From contig JAQSWY010000011.1 in NCBI GenBank assembly GCA_029266425.1, forward strand, positions 165,668-229,667: a stretch of 64,000 nucleotides of DNA, in the 5' to 3' direction. The stretch is from Xanthobacteraceae bacterium. GTDB lineage: Bacteria > Pseudomonadota > Alphaproteobacteria > Rhizobiales > Xanthobacteraceae. Both the position numbers and the translations under genes were made by a program. Under the pieces are notes generated by a model. That model was not told where the DNA came from, made no database searches, and saw only the letters and a list, made by a program, of their open reading frames with translations. This document shows, one piece after another, positions 8,900-17,317 of the stretch (positions are counted from its first letter, which is position 1; each line of letters opens with the position of its first letter).

Positions 8900-8930
8900 G
8901 GGCCGCACGCAAGTGCGGCCCTTTTTCTTT
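8900..8930 (+). terminator. Rho-independent terminator of the beta-barrel gene
   Basis: GGGCCGCAC and GTGCGGCCC form a GC-rich stem around a short loop (8900-8921), followed directly by a T-rich tract (8922-8930). It lies about 36 bases after the stop codon. Confidence 0.9.
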
Positions 8931-8941
8931 GCGTGCGAGAT

Positions 8942-9065
8942 CGTCCTGCGTGAGCCTCCTTCGAGGCCCGACTTCGCCGGGCACCTCAGGATGAGGTTCA
9001 TTTGAAAGACAGCCTCATCCTGAGGTGCGAGCACAGCGAGCCTCGAAGGATGCTCACGCAGGACG
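8942..9065. repeat. Long inverted-repeat intergenic element
   Basis: The outer arms CGTCCTGCGTGAGC and GCTCACGCAGGACG are perfect complements. Inner arms CACCTCAGGATGAGG and CCTCATCCTGAGGTG form a second stem. The right half is closely similar to the left half of the element at 35949-36064, sharing the CATCCTGAGG, GCGAG and AGGATGCTCA blocks, so this is a dispersed repeat. It runs into the open frame upstream of the aminotransferase and argues for that gene's internal start. Confidence 0.8.
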
Positions 9066-9151
9066 CCCCCGCACTTCACATTTCCCGCATACAGGCCGAT
9101 AAAGGCGCACATCACCTGTTCATCGCCAGTAACACGTCTCGTGCGCGTGAA

Positions 9152-10315
9152 ATGAATTCCGTCTTTGCGGGCCTGTCCACCACCGTCTTCGAGGTCATGT
9201 CGCGGCTCGCCCGCGAGCATGACGCCGTCAATCTCGGCCAGGGCTTCCCCGACGATCCCGGCCCCGAGGACGTGCGGGCGAAGGCGGCCGACGCGGTGCT
9301 GAACGGGTGGAATCAGTATCCGCCGATGATGGGCGTGCCGGAGCTGCGCCACGCCGTCGCCCGGCATTACCGGGAATGGCAGGGCCTCGATCTCGACGCT
9401 GAAGCCGAGGTGATGATCACCTCCGGCGCCACGGAGGCGATCGCCGGCGCGTTGTTCGCGCTGATCGAGCCCGGTGACGAGGTGGTGCTGTTCCAGCCGC
9501 TCTATGACGCCTATCTGCCCCTCGTGCAGCGTGCCGGCGGCGTGCCGCGGCTTGTCGGCCTCTCGCCGCCCGGCTGGCGCCTCACCGAAGATGTGCTCGC
9601 CCGCGCCTTCTCGCCCCGCACCCGCGTCGTGCTGTTCAACAATCCGCACAACCCGACCGGGCGCGTGTTCGATGCCGAGGAACTGGAACTGCTCGCCCGC
9701 TTCTGCGCGCGATCGGGCGCCGTGCTGATCTCGGATGAAGTGTGGGAGCATGTGGTGTTCGACGGCGGGCGCCACCGCTCCGTGCTGTCGCTTCCCGGCA
9801 TGCGCGAGCGGGCGGTGAAGATCGGCTCGGCGGGCAAGATCTTCGGCATGACCGGCTGGAAGGTCGGCTTCGTCTGCGCCGGGCCGGAACTGATGCGCAC
9901 GCTCTCCAAGGCGCACCAGTTCCTCACCTTCACCACCCCGCCGGCGCTTCAGCACGCCGTCGCCTATGGGCTCGGCAAGGAGCCGGCCTGGTTCGATGGG
10001 ATGCGCGCCGGCCTGCAGCGCTCGCGCGATCGGTTGGGGCAGGGGCTCGCCGCACGCGGCTATGAGGTGCTGCCCTCGGCCGGCACCTATTTCCTCAATA
10101 TCGACATCGGCCCGCCAGCGACCGGCCTTGACGATCTGTCGTTCTGCCGCTGGCTGGTGGAAGAGCGCGGCGTCGCCGCCATCCCGCTCTCCGCCTTCTA
10201 TGCCGAGGACCCGGTGCGAAATGTCGTGCGCTTCTGCTTCGCCAAGCACGACGCCACGCTCGATCAGGCGATGAGCCGGCTATCTGCCTCCAATCCGGCA
10301 ATTGTGACAAACTGA
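9152..10315 (+). CDS. PLP-dependent class I/II aminotransferase
   Basis: A 387-residue fold-type I aminotransferase from the chosen ATG (MNSVFAGLSTTVFEVMSRLA). The in-frame extension upstream is repeat sequence. Motifs seen: INLGQGFPD-like NLGQGFPDDPGP at the N-terminus, NNPHNPTGR, SDEVWEH, and the Schiff-base lysine in SAGKIFGMTGWKVGF. These match the group containing kynurenine/glutamine transaminase and the methionine aminotransferase YbdL. The amino donor and keto acid cannot be fixed from sequence. No clear ribosome site precedes the ATG. No operon partner is evident. Confidence 0.88.
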   Translation: MNSVFAGLSTTVFEVMSRLAREHDAVNLGQGFPDDPGPEDVRAKAADAVLNGWNQYPPMMGVPELRHAVARHYREWQGLDLDAEAEVMITSGATEAIAGALFALIEPGDEVVLFQPLYDAYLPLVQRAGGVPRLVGLSPPGWRLTEDVLARAFSPRTRVVLFNNPHNPTGRVFDAEELELLARFCARSGAVLISDEVWEHVVFDGGRHRSVLSLPGMRERAVKIGSAGKIFGMTGWKVGFVCAGPELMRTLSKAHQFLTFTTPPALQHAVAYGLGKEPAWFDGMRAGLQRSRDRLGQGLAARGYEVLPSAGTYFLNIDIGPPATGLDDLSFCRWLVEERGVAAIPLSAFYAEDPVRNVVRFCFAKHDATLDQAMSRLSASNPAIVTN

Positions 10316-10467
10316 ATAGTTTGCCGATGCATGCATTGGTGTCGCGCTGGCGCGCGAGCGTGCATTCGGCGCAAAGCTGCCGAGTTTCTGGGCAGGTCGA
10401 ACGGTAATTCGAGTTTCCAACTGTTGCTGAGGGTATCTGGGCGGCGTCTTCGGACGGGGCGGCCGGC

Positions 10468-10485
10468 TTGGCACGGCCATTGCTA
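10468..10485 (+). promoter_or_regulatory. Sigma-54 (RpoN) promoter of the urea operon
   Basis: TTGGCACGGCCATTGCTA matches the -24/-12 consensus (TGGCACG-N4-TTGCW) essentially perfectly, with GG at 10470-10471 and GC at 10482-10483, ten bases apart. Transcription would begin near 10494, about 50 bases before urtA. Sigma-54 control implies an enhancer-binding protein, most likely NtrC responding to nitrogen limitation. I could not identify a clear NtrC site in 10316-10467. Confidence 0.85.
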
Positions 10486-10544
10486 ACCTTCTGATCTGGC
10501 GCGCGGACGGGGGTCCTGCGCGCGAACTCCAGAAGGGAACGACT

Positions 10545-11840
10545 ATGTTTAATCTGTTTTCCCATGCGGGCCGCGTGGCCGCGGGCGCTGCCGCGCTTGT
10601 GCTGGCCGGCGCTCTCGTGCCCGCCAAGGCCCAGGAAACGATCAAGGTCGGCGTGCTTCATTCGCTTTCCGGCACCATGGCCATCAGCGAGACCACGCTG
10701 AAGGACACCGTGCTGTTCATGATCGACGAGCAGAACAAGAAGGGCGGCGTGCTCGGCAAGAAGCTCGAGGCGGTCGTTGTCGATCCGGCATCCAACTGGC
10801 CGCTGTTCGCCGAGAAGGCGCGCGAGCTGATCTCCAAGGACAAGGTCGCCGTGGTGTTCGGCTGCTGGACCTCGGTGTCCCGCAAGTCCGTGCTGCCGGT
10901 GTTCAAGGAGCTGAACTCCATCCTCTTCTACCCGGTGCAGTACGAGGGCGAGGAGAGCGAGCGCAACGTGTTCTACACCGGCGCCGCTCCGAACCAGCAG
11001 GCGATCCCCGCCGTCGACTACCTGATGTCGAAGGATGGTGGCGAAGTGAAGCGCTGGGTGCTGGCCGGCACCGACTACGTCTACCCGCGCACCACCAACA
11101 AGATCCTCGAGGCGTACCTGCTCTCCAAGGGCGTCGCGAAGGAAGACATCATGATCAACTACACGCCATTCGGTCATTCCGACTGGCAGACGATCGTGGC
11201 GGACATCAAGAAGTTCGGCTCGGCCGGCAAGAAGACTGCGGTGGTCTCGACTATCAATGGCGATGCCAACGTGCCGTTCTACAAGGAGCTCGGCAATCAG
11301 GGCATCAAGGCGACCGACATCCCGGTGGTGGCGTTCTCGGTCGGTGAGGAAGAGCTCGCCGGCATCGACACAAAGCCGCTCGTCGGCCATCTCGCCGCCT
11401 GGAACTATTTCGAATCGATCGACACGCCCGCCAACAAGGACTTCATCGCCAAGTGGCAGGCCTTCACCAAGAACCCGAAGCGCACCACCAACGACCCGAT
11501 GGAAGCCACCGTCATCGGCTTCAACGCCTGGGTCGCGGCGGTGGAGAAGGCCAAGTCGACGGATGCCGACAAGGTCATCGACGCCATCATCGGCGTGAAG
11601 GTTCCGAACCTCACCGGCGGCGTCGCCGAGGTCCTGCCGAACCACCACATCACCAAGCCCGTCTTCATCGGTGAGATCGAGGACAACGGCCAGTTCGACG
11701 TGGTGTGGAAGAGCAACGGTCTCGTGCCCGGCGACGCCTGGTCCGACTATCTCGAAGGTTCCAAGGACCTCGAAGCCGACTGGGTGAAGCTGAAGTGCGG
11801 CAACTACAACGCCAAGACCAAGAAGTGCGGCGGCGCGTGA
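10545..11840 (+). CDS. urtA: Urea ABC transporter, periplasmic binding protein
   Basis: A 431-residue solute-binding protein of the branched-chain-amino-acid/amide family. A Sec signal (cleavage near PAKAQE) precedes IKVGVLHSLSGTMAISE, the signature start of UrtA. Later motifs VFGCWTSVSRKSVLPV and LFYPVQYEGEE are highly characteristic of urea-binding UrtA. It binds urea in the periplasm and delivers it to UrtBC. It is the first gene after a sigma-54 promoter, and the neighbouring urtBCDE and urease genes confirm the substrate. AGAAGGGAAC is the ribosome site. Confidence 0.96.
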   Translation: MFNLFSHAGRVAAGAAALVLAGALVPAKAQETIKVGVLHSLSGTMAISETTLKDTVLFMIDEQNKKGGVLGKKLEAVVVDPASNWPLFAEKARELISKDKVAVVFGCWTSVSRKSVLPVFKELNSILFYPVQYEGEESERNVFYTGAAPNQQAIPAVDYLMSKDGGEVKRWVLAGTDYVYPRTTNKILEAYLLSKGVAKEDIMINYTPFGHSDWQTIVADIKKFGSAGKKTAVVSTINGDANVPFYKELGNQGIKATDIPVVAFSVGEEELAGIDTKPLVGHLAAWNYFESIDTPANKDFIAKWQAFTKNPKRTTNDPMEATVIGFNAWVAAVEKAKSTDADKVIDAIIGVKVPNLTGGVAEVLPNHHITKPVFIGEIEDNGQFDVVWKSNGLVPGDAWSDYLEGSKDLEADWVKLKCGNYNAKTKKCGGA

Positions 11841-11904
11841 TCGCTGGAGCCTAATCCTCCCTTTGCACTCGTCTGTTGCCGAGTTCGGCACACCGGTCGG
11901 AAAG

Positions 11905-11998
11905 GGTTGGGGGTGAGGGGGTCTTCACCGCTCCGCTGCCGTGATCTCCCTCACCGACCCGCTTCGCGGGCCACCTCTCCCCGGTGGGGAGAGGGAAG
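11905..11998. repeat. GC-rich hairpin repeat between urtA and urtB
   Basis: This stretch contains CCTCTCCCC-GGT-GGGGAGAGG (11974-11994) and a CCCGCTTCGCGGG hairpin just before it. The wording (GGTTGGGGGTGAGGGGG ... CTTCGCGGGCCACC) is similar to the repeat at 43514-43619. Such elements commonly cap or attenuate transcripts downstream of an abundant binding-protein gene. Confidence 0.6.
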
Positions 11999-12074
11999 AG
12001 GGGCTAGGCCCGAGCTGGCTCGCGATTGAGACGACGACGGGGCGGGGCACCTCAACCCCGCCCGTTCCTCCTGC

Positions 12075-12095
12075 CGATCGACGTTGCGTCGATCG
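12075..12095. promoter_or_regulatory. Intercistronic stem-loop before urtB
   Basis: CGATCGACG-TTG-CGTCGATCG is a perfect 9-base stem with a 3-base loop, 31 bases before the urtB start. With no T-run it is unlikely to terminate fully. It may shield urtA mRNA from 3' decay, so that the binding protein is made in excess over the permease. Confidence 0.5.
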
Positions 12096-12126
12096 TGCTT
12101 GTGCCAATCGAACATCGGGAATTGTA

Positions 12127-13740
12127 ATGCGGCTTCCATTTCGTTTCGCGGCCGCGCTCGTCTTGGGGCTGGCGCTGCTTGTTGCCCTCCAGCCGTTCAA
12201 TGCCCAGGCGGGCCCCTATGAGGACGCCCTCGCGAAATTCACCACCGACTCCTATGCCGACACCTTCGCCGGCGTCGGTGAGCTGGTCACCAGCGGCCAT
12301 GACAGCGCCGGCAGCGTCGTCGCCGCGCTGGGTGATGGCCGGCTGCTGTTCGACCCCGCCAGCAAGCTCGTCTTCATCAAGGGTGCGGACGGCACCCTGA
12401 CCGACGCCGCTACTGGCGCCGCATCCACCGTCGATGCCGCGAGCCTGAAGACGGTGCGCGCCAACAACCGCGTGCGCGGCGCCATCGCGGCCGCGAGCGG
12501 CGCGCTCTCGCTGATGGCTCCCGATCCCGCCAGGCGGCTTGAGGCCGCAGCCTCGGTGTTCAAGTCGCGCGATGCCGCGACGCTGCCGGCGCTCGAGATC
12601 GCGCTGTCGAAGGAGACCGATCCCACGGTGAAGGCGGCGATGCAGGAAGCCCGCGCCGCGCTCATCATCGGCAATGCCTCGGCGCCGGAGGCCGAACGCG
12701 TCGCCGCCGTCGCCACCATCGCCGATGCCGGCGACCAGGATGCGCTGGCCATATTGCGTAATTTGCCGGCCGACGCGCCGGCCACGGTGAAATCCGCCGC
12801 GACCACCGCCGTCGCCGGCATCGAGCGCAACCTTGCGGTCTGGGGCGTGGCGCAGAATGTCTGGTACGGGCTCTCGCTCGGCTCGGTGCTGCTGCTGGCG
12901 GCGATCGGCCTCGCCATCACCTTCGGGGTCATGGGCGTCATCAACATGGCCCATGGCGAGATGGTGATGCTCGGCGCCTACACCACTTTTGTGGTGCAGG
13001 AGGTGATCCGCGGCTATGCGCCCGGCCTGTTCGACTGGTCGCTGATCATCGCCATCCCGCTCGCCTTCATCATCACTGGGCTGATCGGCGTCGTCATCGA
13101 GCGCACCGTAATCCGCTTCCTTTATGGCCGCGCGCTGGAGACGCTGCTCGCCACCTGGGGCATCTCGCTGATCCTGCAGCAGGCGATCCGCACCATATTC
13201 GGCGCCAATAACCGCGAGGTCGGCGCGCCGAGCTGGATGTCCGGCACCTTCGATGCGGGTCACCTCTCCATCACCTATGGCCGGCTCTGGATCATTGTCT
13301 TCGCCATCCTCGTCTTCGTCGCGCTGCTCGGCGTGCTGCGGCTGACCCGTATCGGCCTGGAGATGCGCGCGGTGACGCAGAACCGGCGCATGGCCGCCTC
13401 CATGGGCATCCGCACCAACTGGGTCGACGCCGCCACCTTCGGCCTCGGCTCCGGCATTGCCGGCATGGCGGGCGTCGCCCTCTCGCAGATCGACAATGTC
13501 TCGCCCAATCTCGGCCAGAGCTACATCATCGACAGCTTCCTCGTCGTGGTGTTCGGCGGTGTCGGCAATCTCTGGGGCACGCTGGTCGGCGCCATGTCGC
13601 TCGGCGTCGCCAACAAGCTCTTGGAGCCCTATGCCGGCGCGGTGCTCGGCAAGATCGCGCTGCTGGTGATCGTCATCCTGTTCATCCAGAAGCGGCCGCG
13701 CGGCCTGTTCGCGCTGAAGGGAAGGGCGATCGAAGCATGA
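12127..13740 (+). CDS. urtB: Urea ABC transporter permease UrtB
   Basis: A 537-residue LivH-type inner-membrane permease. The start MRLPFRFAAALVLGL opens a signal-like segment, followed by the long Ala-rich helical periplasmic domain (about residues 30-235) that distinguishes UrtB from LivH, then the multi-span permease with GVMGVINMAHGEMVMLGAY and the GGVGNLWGTLVGA motif near the end. The open frame upstream of 12127 is repeat and leader DNA. It ends in a 4-base ATGA overlap with urtC, showing translational coupling. Confidence 0.95.
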   Translation: MRLPFRFAAALVLGLALLVALQPFNAQAGPYEDALAKFTTDSYADTFAGVGELVTSGHDSAGSVVAALGDGRLLFDPASKLVFIKGADGTLTDAATGAASTVDAASLKTVRANNRVRGAIAAASGALSLMAPDPARRLEAAASVFKSRDAATLPALEIALSKETDPTVKAAMQEARAALIIGNASAPEAERVAAVATIADAGDQDALAILRNLPADAPATVKSAATTAVAGIERNLAVWGVAQNVWYGLSLGSVLLLAAIGLAITFGVMGVINMAHGEMVMLGAYTTFVVQEVIRGYAPGLFDWSLIIAIPLAFIITGLIGVVIERTVIRFLYGRALETLLATWGISLILQQAIRTIFGANNREVGAPSWMSGTFDAGHLSITYGRLWIIVFAILVFVALLGVLRLTRIGLEMRAVTQNRRMAASMGIRTNWVDAATFGLGSGIAGMAGVALSQIDNVSPNLGQSYIIDSFLVVVFGGVGNLWGTLVGAMSLGVANKLLEPYAGAVLGKIALLVIVILFIQKRPRGLFALKGRAIEA

Positions 13741-14888
13741 GCACGCCCAACACGGCCATTCCCGCACTGCTCGGCACCAGCGGACGCATCTTCCTCGCGA
13801 TCGTGATCGGCGCGGCTATCCTCGTCCCGGCGCTGAACCTCCTCACCGCGCCGGATTCCGCCTTGCACGTGCCGACCTATGTGATGGCGCTGCTCGGCAA
13901 ATATCTCTGCTACGCACTGCTCGCGCTCTCGGTCGATCTGATCTGGGGCTATGTCGGTATCCTCTCGCTCGGCCACGGCGCCTTCTTCGCGCTCGGCGGC
14001 TATGCGATGGGCATGTATCTCATGCGCCAGATCGGCACCCGCGGCGTCTATGGCGATCCGGTGCTGCCGGATTTCATGGTGTTCCTGAACTGGAAGGAAC
14101 TGCCGTGGTTCTGGTACGGCTTCGACTGGTTCCCGTTTGCCGCGCTCATGGTGTTGCTGGCGCCGGGCATCCTCGCTCTGGTGTTCGGCTGGTTCGCCTT
14201 CCGCTCGCGCGTCACCGGCGTGTATCTGTCGATCATCACCCAGGCGATGACCTTCGCGCTGCTGCTCGCCTTCTTCCGCAACGATATGGGCTTCGGCGGC
14301 AATAACGGCCTGACCGATTTCAAGGACATACTCGGGTTCAATATCCAGGCCGACGGCACGCGCGCCGTGCTGTTCGCGCTTTCCGCGCTGGCGCTCGCCG
14401 GCGGCTATGTGCTGTGCCGCTATCTGGTGCGCTCGCATTTCGGCAAGGTGCTGATCGCCATCCGCGACGCCGAGACCCGGGTGCGCTTCACCGGATATCG
14501 CGCGGAGAACTACAAGCTGGTCGCGTTCGTGGTGTCGGCCTGCCTCGCCGGCATTGCCGGGGCGCTCTATGTGCCGCAGGTCGGCATCATCAATCCCAGC
14601 GAATTCTCGCCCGCCAACTCCATCGAGATCATCGTCTGGGTGGCGGTCGGCGGGCGCGGCACGCTTGCCGGCGCGGCGCTCGGCGCGGTGCTGGTGAACT
14701 ATGCCAAGACCTATTTCACCTCCGGTTTCCTCGCACCCTACTGGCTGTTCATGCTGGGCGGACTGTTCGTCGCGGTGACGCTGTTCCTGCCCAAGGGCAT
14801 TCTCGGCACCTTCCTGGAATGGCGGGCCAAGCGCCAGCCGTCGCCCGATGTGCTGCCCGAGGCGGCCGAACCCAAACCGGCCGAATGA
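13737..14888 (+). CDS. urtC: Urea ABC transporter permease UrtC
   Basis: A 383-residue LivM-type inner-membrane permease. Hydrophobic spans alternate with short loops; GYVGILSLGHGAFFALGGYAMGMYLMRQIG and the ABC-coupling loop IRDAETRVRFTGYR are diagnostic. Relative to amino-acid LivM proteins it has the UrtC insertion WYGFDWFPFA. It pairs with UrtB to form the urea channel. It overlaps urtB by 4 bases and is followed by urtD after 10 bases. Confidence 0.95.
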   Translation: MSTPNTAIPALLGTSGRIFLAIVIGAAILVPALNLLTAPDSALHVPTYVMALLGKYLCYALLALSVDLIWGYVGILSLGHGAFFALGGYAMGMYLMRQIGTRGVYGDPVLPDFMVFLNWKELPWFWYGFDWFPFAALMVLLAPGILALVFGWFAFRSRVTGVYLSIITQAMTFALLLAFFRNDMGFGGNNGLTDFKDILGFNIQADGTRAVLFALSALALAGGYVLCRYLVRSHFGKVLIAIRDAETRVRFTGYRAENYKLVAFVVSACLAGIAGALYVPQVGIINPSEFSPANSIEIIVWVAVGGRGTLAGAALGAVLVNYAKTYFTSGFLAPYWLFMLGGLFVAVTLFLPKGILGTFLEWRAKRQPSPDVLPEAAEPKPAE

Positions 14889-14898
14889 GGAGGCGGAC

Positions 14899-15708
14899 AT
14901 GAGCGACATTGCCACGCTGGATCCGCCCGTCGAGCACGAAGCGCGGGCCATCAGCGACAGGAGCCTCACCGAGGCGCTGCTCTATCTCAACGACGTGACC
15001 GTCACTTTCGACGGCTTCCGCGCGCTGAACGCGCTGTCCTTCACCGTCGATCCCGGCGAGATGCGCGCCATCATCGGCCCGAACGGCGCCGGCAAGACGA
15101 CGATGATGGACGTCATCACCGGCAAGACGCGGCCCGACCGCGGCGACGTGCTGTTCGCCGGCACGGTCGACCTCACCAAGCTCGACGAGACGCAGATCTG
15201 CACCCTCGGCATCGGCCGTAAGTTCCAGAAGCCGACCGTGTTCGAGAGCCACACGGTGATCGACAATCTGCGCCTTGCCCTTAAGGGGCAGCGCGGCGCA
15301 CTCGCCAACATCTTCCAAAAGGAGACCGGCGCGCAGCGTGACCGCATCGACGAGATCTTCGCGACCATCAAGCTCTCCGACCATCGCAACCGGCTGGGGG
15401 GCGCGCTCTCGCACGGCCAGAAGCAATGGCTGGAGATCGGCATGCTGCTGGCGCAGGACCCCAAGCTCCTGCTCGTCGACGAGCCGGTCGCCGGCATGAC
15501 CGATGCCGAGACCGCGCAGACCGCGGAATTGCTGCGCTCCATCCACGACAGCGGCCATTCTGTGGTGGTGGTCGAGCACGACATGACCTTCGTGCGCGAC
15601 CTCGGGGTCAAGGTGATGTGCCTGCACGAAGGCTCGGTGCTGGCGGAAGGCACGCTCGACCAGGTCAGCGCCAATGAGCGCGTCATCGAAGTCTATCTGG
15701 GGCGCTGA
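14899..15708 (+). CDS. urtD: Urea ABC transporter ATP-binding protein UrtD
   Basis: A 269-residue LivG-type ATPase. Walker A is GPNGAGKTTMMD, the signature is LSHGQKQWLEIGMLL, Walker B is LLLVDEPVAGM, and the switch histidine is in VVEHDMTFV. LSHGQKQWLEIGM is typical of UrtD, whereas LivG has LSYGQQR. The start MSDIATLDPP is chosen because GAGGAGGCGG lies just upstream. It drives urea uptake together with UrtE. Confidence 0.95.
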   Translation: MSDIATLDPPVEHEARAISDRSLTEALLYLNDVTVTFDGFRALNALSFTVDPGEMRAIIGPNGAGKTTMMDVITGKTRPDRGDVLFAGTVDLTKLDETQICTLGIGRKFQKPTVFESHTVIDNLRLALKGQRGALANIFQKETGAQRDRIDEIFATIKLSDHRNRLGGALSHGQKQWLEIGMLLAQDPKLLLVDEPVAGMTDAETAQTAELLRSIHDSGHSVVVVEHDMTFVRDLGVKVMCLHEGSVLAEGTLDQVSANERVIEVYLGR

Positions 15709-15714
15709 CGCATC

Positions 15715-16410
15715 ATGCTCGAAGTCAAGGACATCAACCTGTTCTACGGCGCCGCCCAGGCGCTGCGCGGCGTCTCGCTCAAAGCAGAGGCCGGCAAGGT
15801 GACCTGCGTGCTCGGGCGCAACGGCGTCGGCAAGACCAGCCTGATGCGCGCCATCGTCGGCCAGGCGCCGGTCGCCAAGGGCGCCATCCATTTCAATGGC
15901 GCCGACATCACCACCATGGCGCCGGCCGAGCGTGCGCGCCGCGGCATCGCTTTCGTGCCTCAGGGCCGCGAGATCTTCCCGCTGCTCACCGTCGCCGAGA
16001 ACCTGGAAACCGGCTTCGCGCCGCTGAAGCGCAGCGAGCGCGAGATACCGGACGATGTGTTCTCGCTGTTTCCGGTTCTGGATTCCATGCTGCGCCGGCG
16101 CGGCGGCGATCTCTCCGGCGGCCAGCAGCAGCAGCTCGCCATCGGCCGGGCGCTGGTGATGCGGCCCAAGGTGCTGGTGCTGGACGAGCCGACCGAGGGC
16201 ATCCAGCCCTCCATCATCAAGGACATCGGCAACGCCATCCGCTATCTCCGCTCCAAGGGCGATATGGCGATCGTGCTGGTCGAGCAGTATTTCGACTTCG
16301 CCAAGGAGCTCGCCGACCATTTCATCGTGATGGAGCGCGGCGCGGTGGTGATGTCAGGCGACGGCGCGGCGCTCGAGGATCCGGATGTACGCAACCGCAT
16401 TGCCGTCTGA
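15715..16410 (+). CDS. urtE: Urea ABC transporter ATP-binding protein UrtE
   Basis: A 231-residue LivF-type ATPase. Walker A GRNGVGKTSLMRA, signature LSGGQQQQLAIGRAL, Walker B VLVLDEPTEGIQPS and switch LVEQYFDFA are all intact; the GRNGVGKTS form and the EGIQPSII run are typical of UrtE. It starts 6 bases after urtD. Its last 26 bases overlap the reading frame of ureD, which ties urea import directly to urea hydrolysis in one transcript. Confidence 0.95.
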   Translation: MLEVKDINLFYGAAQALRGVSLKAEAGKVTCVLGRNGVGKTSLMRAIVGQAPVAKGAIHFNGADITTMAPAERARRGIAFVPQGREIFPLLTVAENLETGFAPLKRSEREIPDDVFSLFPVLDSMLRRRGGDLSGGQQQQLAIGRALVMRPKVLVLDEPTEGIQPSIIKDIGNAIRYLRSKGDMAIVLVEQYFDFAKELADHFIVMERGAVVMSGDGAALEDPDVRNRIAV

Positions 16411-17272
16411 TCGCGTCCCGTCCGTGCGCGTGCCGGCTACCCAGATCCCGGCGGATCTCCGCTCGCGCGGCCGCGTCCTAGTCGAGGCGCTCGCGCTCGG
16501 CGAGCGCACCGTGCTCGGTCGGCTGGAGGAAGAGGGGCCGAGCCGCGCCCGCTTCCCGCGCTCCGGCAAGCGCGGCGCCTCGCTGGAAGCCGTGCTCATC
16601 AACACCGGCGGCGGCATCGCTGGCGGCGACGCATCGGCAACGCACTTGATCGCGCGCTCGGGCGCGCATCTGGTGGCGACGACGCAGGCGGCGGAGAAGG
16701 TCTATCGCTCCGACGGCGCAACCTCGAAGATCGATGTCGAACTCGTGGTCGAGACGGGCGCCCGGCTCGACTGGCTGCCGCAATGGACCATCCTGTTCGA
16801 CGAGGCCCGCGTCGCGCGGACCATCTCCGCCGAGATCGCCGAGGATGCCCGCCTGCTGCTGGTGGAGGCCGTCGCGCTCGGTCGCATTGCCCGCGGCGAG
16901 CGCTTTGCTGCGGGCATGCTCACCGATCGCTGGCGTATCCGCCGCGGCGGTCGTCTCATCTACGCCGACGGCCTGCGCCTCGATGGCGATAGCGCGGCGC
17001 TGCTCGACCGTCCGGTGATCGCCTCCGGCGCAGCGGCGCTCGCCACCGTGCTGCTGGTGGCAAGCGATGCCGAGGCGCGGCTGGAGGCGGTGCGCGAGGC
17101 GCTTGGCCTGCCGGACACGCTCCCGCCCGGCCTCGAGGCCGGCGCCAGCGCCTGGGACGGCATGCTCTCGGTCCGCCTGCTGGGGCGGGACAATGCCGTG
17201 CTGGACAGCGCGCTGCGCCGCATGATCGGCGAATTGGGGATAGAAGACCCGCCACGCATCTGGCACTCCTGA
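16385..17272 (+). CDS. ureD: Urease accessory protein UreD
   Basis: A 295-residue urease activation chaperone. Recognisable family stretches are INTGGGIAGGD, TTQAAEKVYRS, LDWLPQWTILFDEA and the terminal region RIWHS. UreD binds apo-urease and, with UreF and UreG, channels nickel and CO2 into the active site. The start at 16385 overlaps urtE by 26 bases; later in-frame starts would remove the conserved N-terminus. It lies upstream of the structural genes, the usual alphaproteobacterial position. Confidence 0.92.
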   Translation: MYATALPSDRVPSVRVPATQIPADLRSRGRVLVEALALGERTVLGRLEEEGPSRARFPRSGKRGASLEAVLINTGGGIAGGDASATHLIARSGAHLVATTQAAEKVYRSDGATSKIDVELVVETGARLDWLPQWTILFDEARVARTISAEIAEDARLLLVEAVALGRIARGERFAAGMLTDRWRIRRGGRLIYADGLRLDGDSAALLDRPVIASGAAALATVLLVASDAEARLEAVREALGLPDTLPPGLEAGASAWDGMLSVRLLGRDNAVLDSALRRMIGELGIEDPPRIWHS

Positions 17273-17317
17273 TGCTTGTTATCTGCCTCTGATCCGCGTG
17301 TTTCCGGAGATTTCCCG

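Noticed and set aside
9002..9151. Longer N-terminus for the aminotransferase
   Set aside because: The extra codons lie in the inverted repeat at 8942-9065 and in leader DNA; aminotransferase homology begins after 9152.
8865..9151. A possible non-coding RNA in the gap before the aminotransferase
   Set aside because: The folded potential is fully explained by a rho-independent terminator followed by a dispersed inverted repeat.
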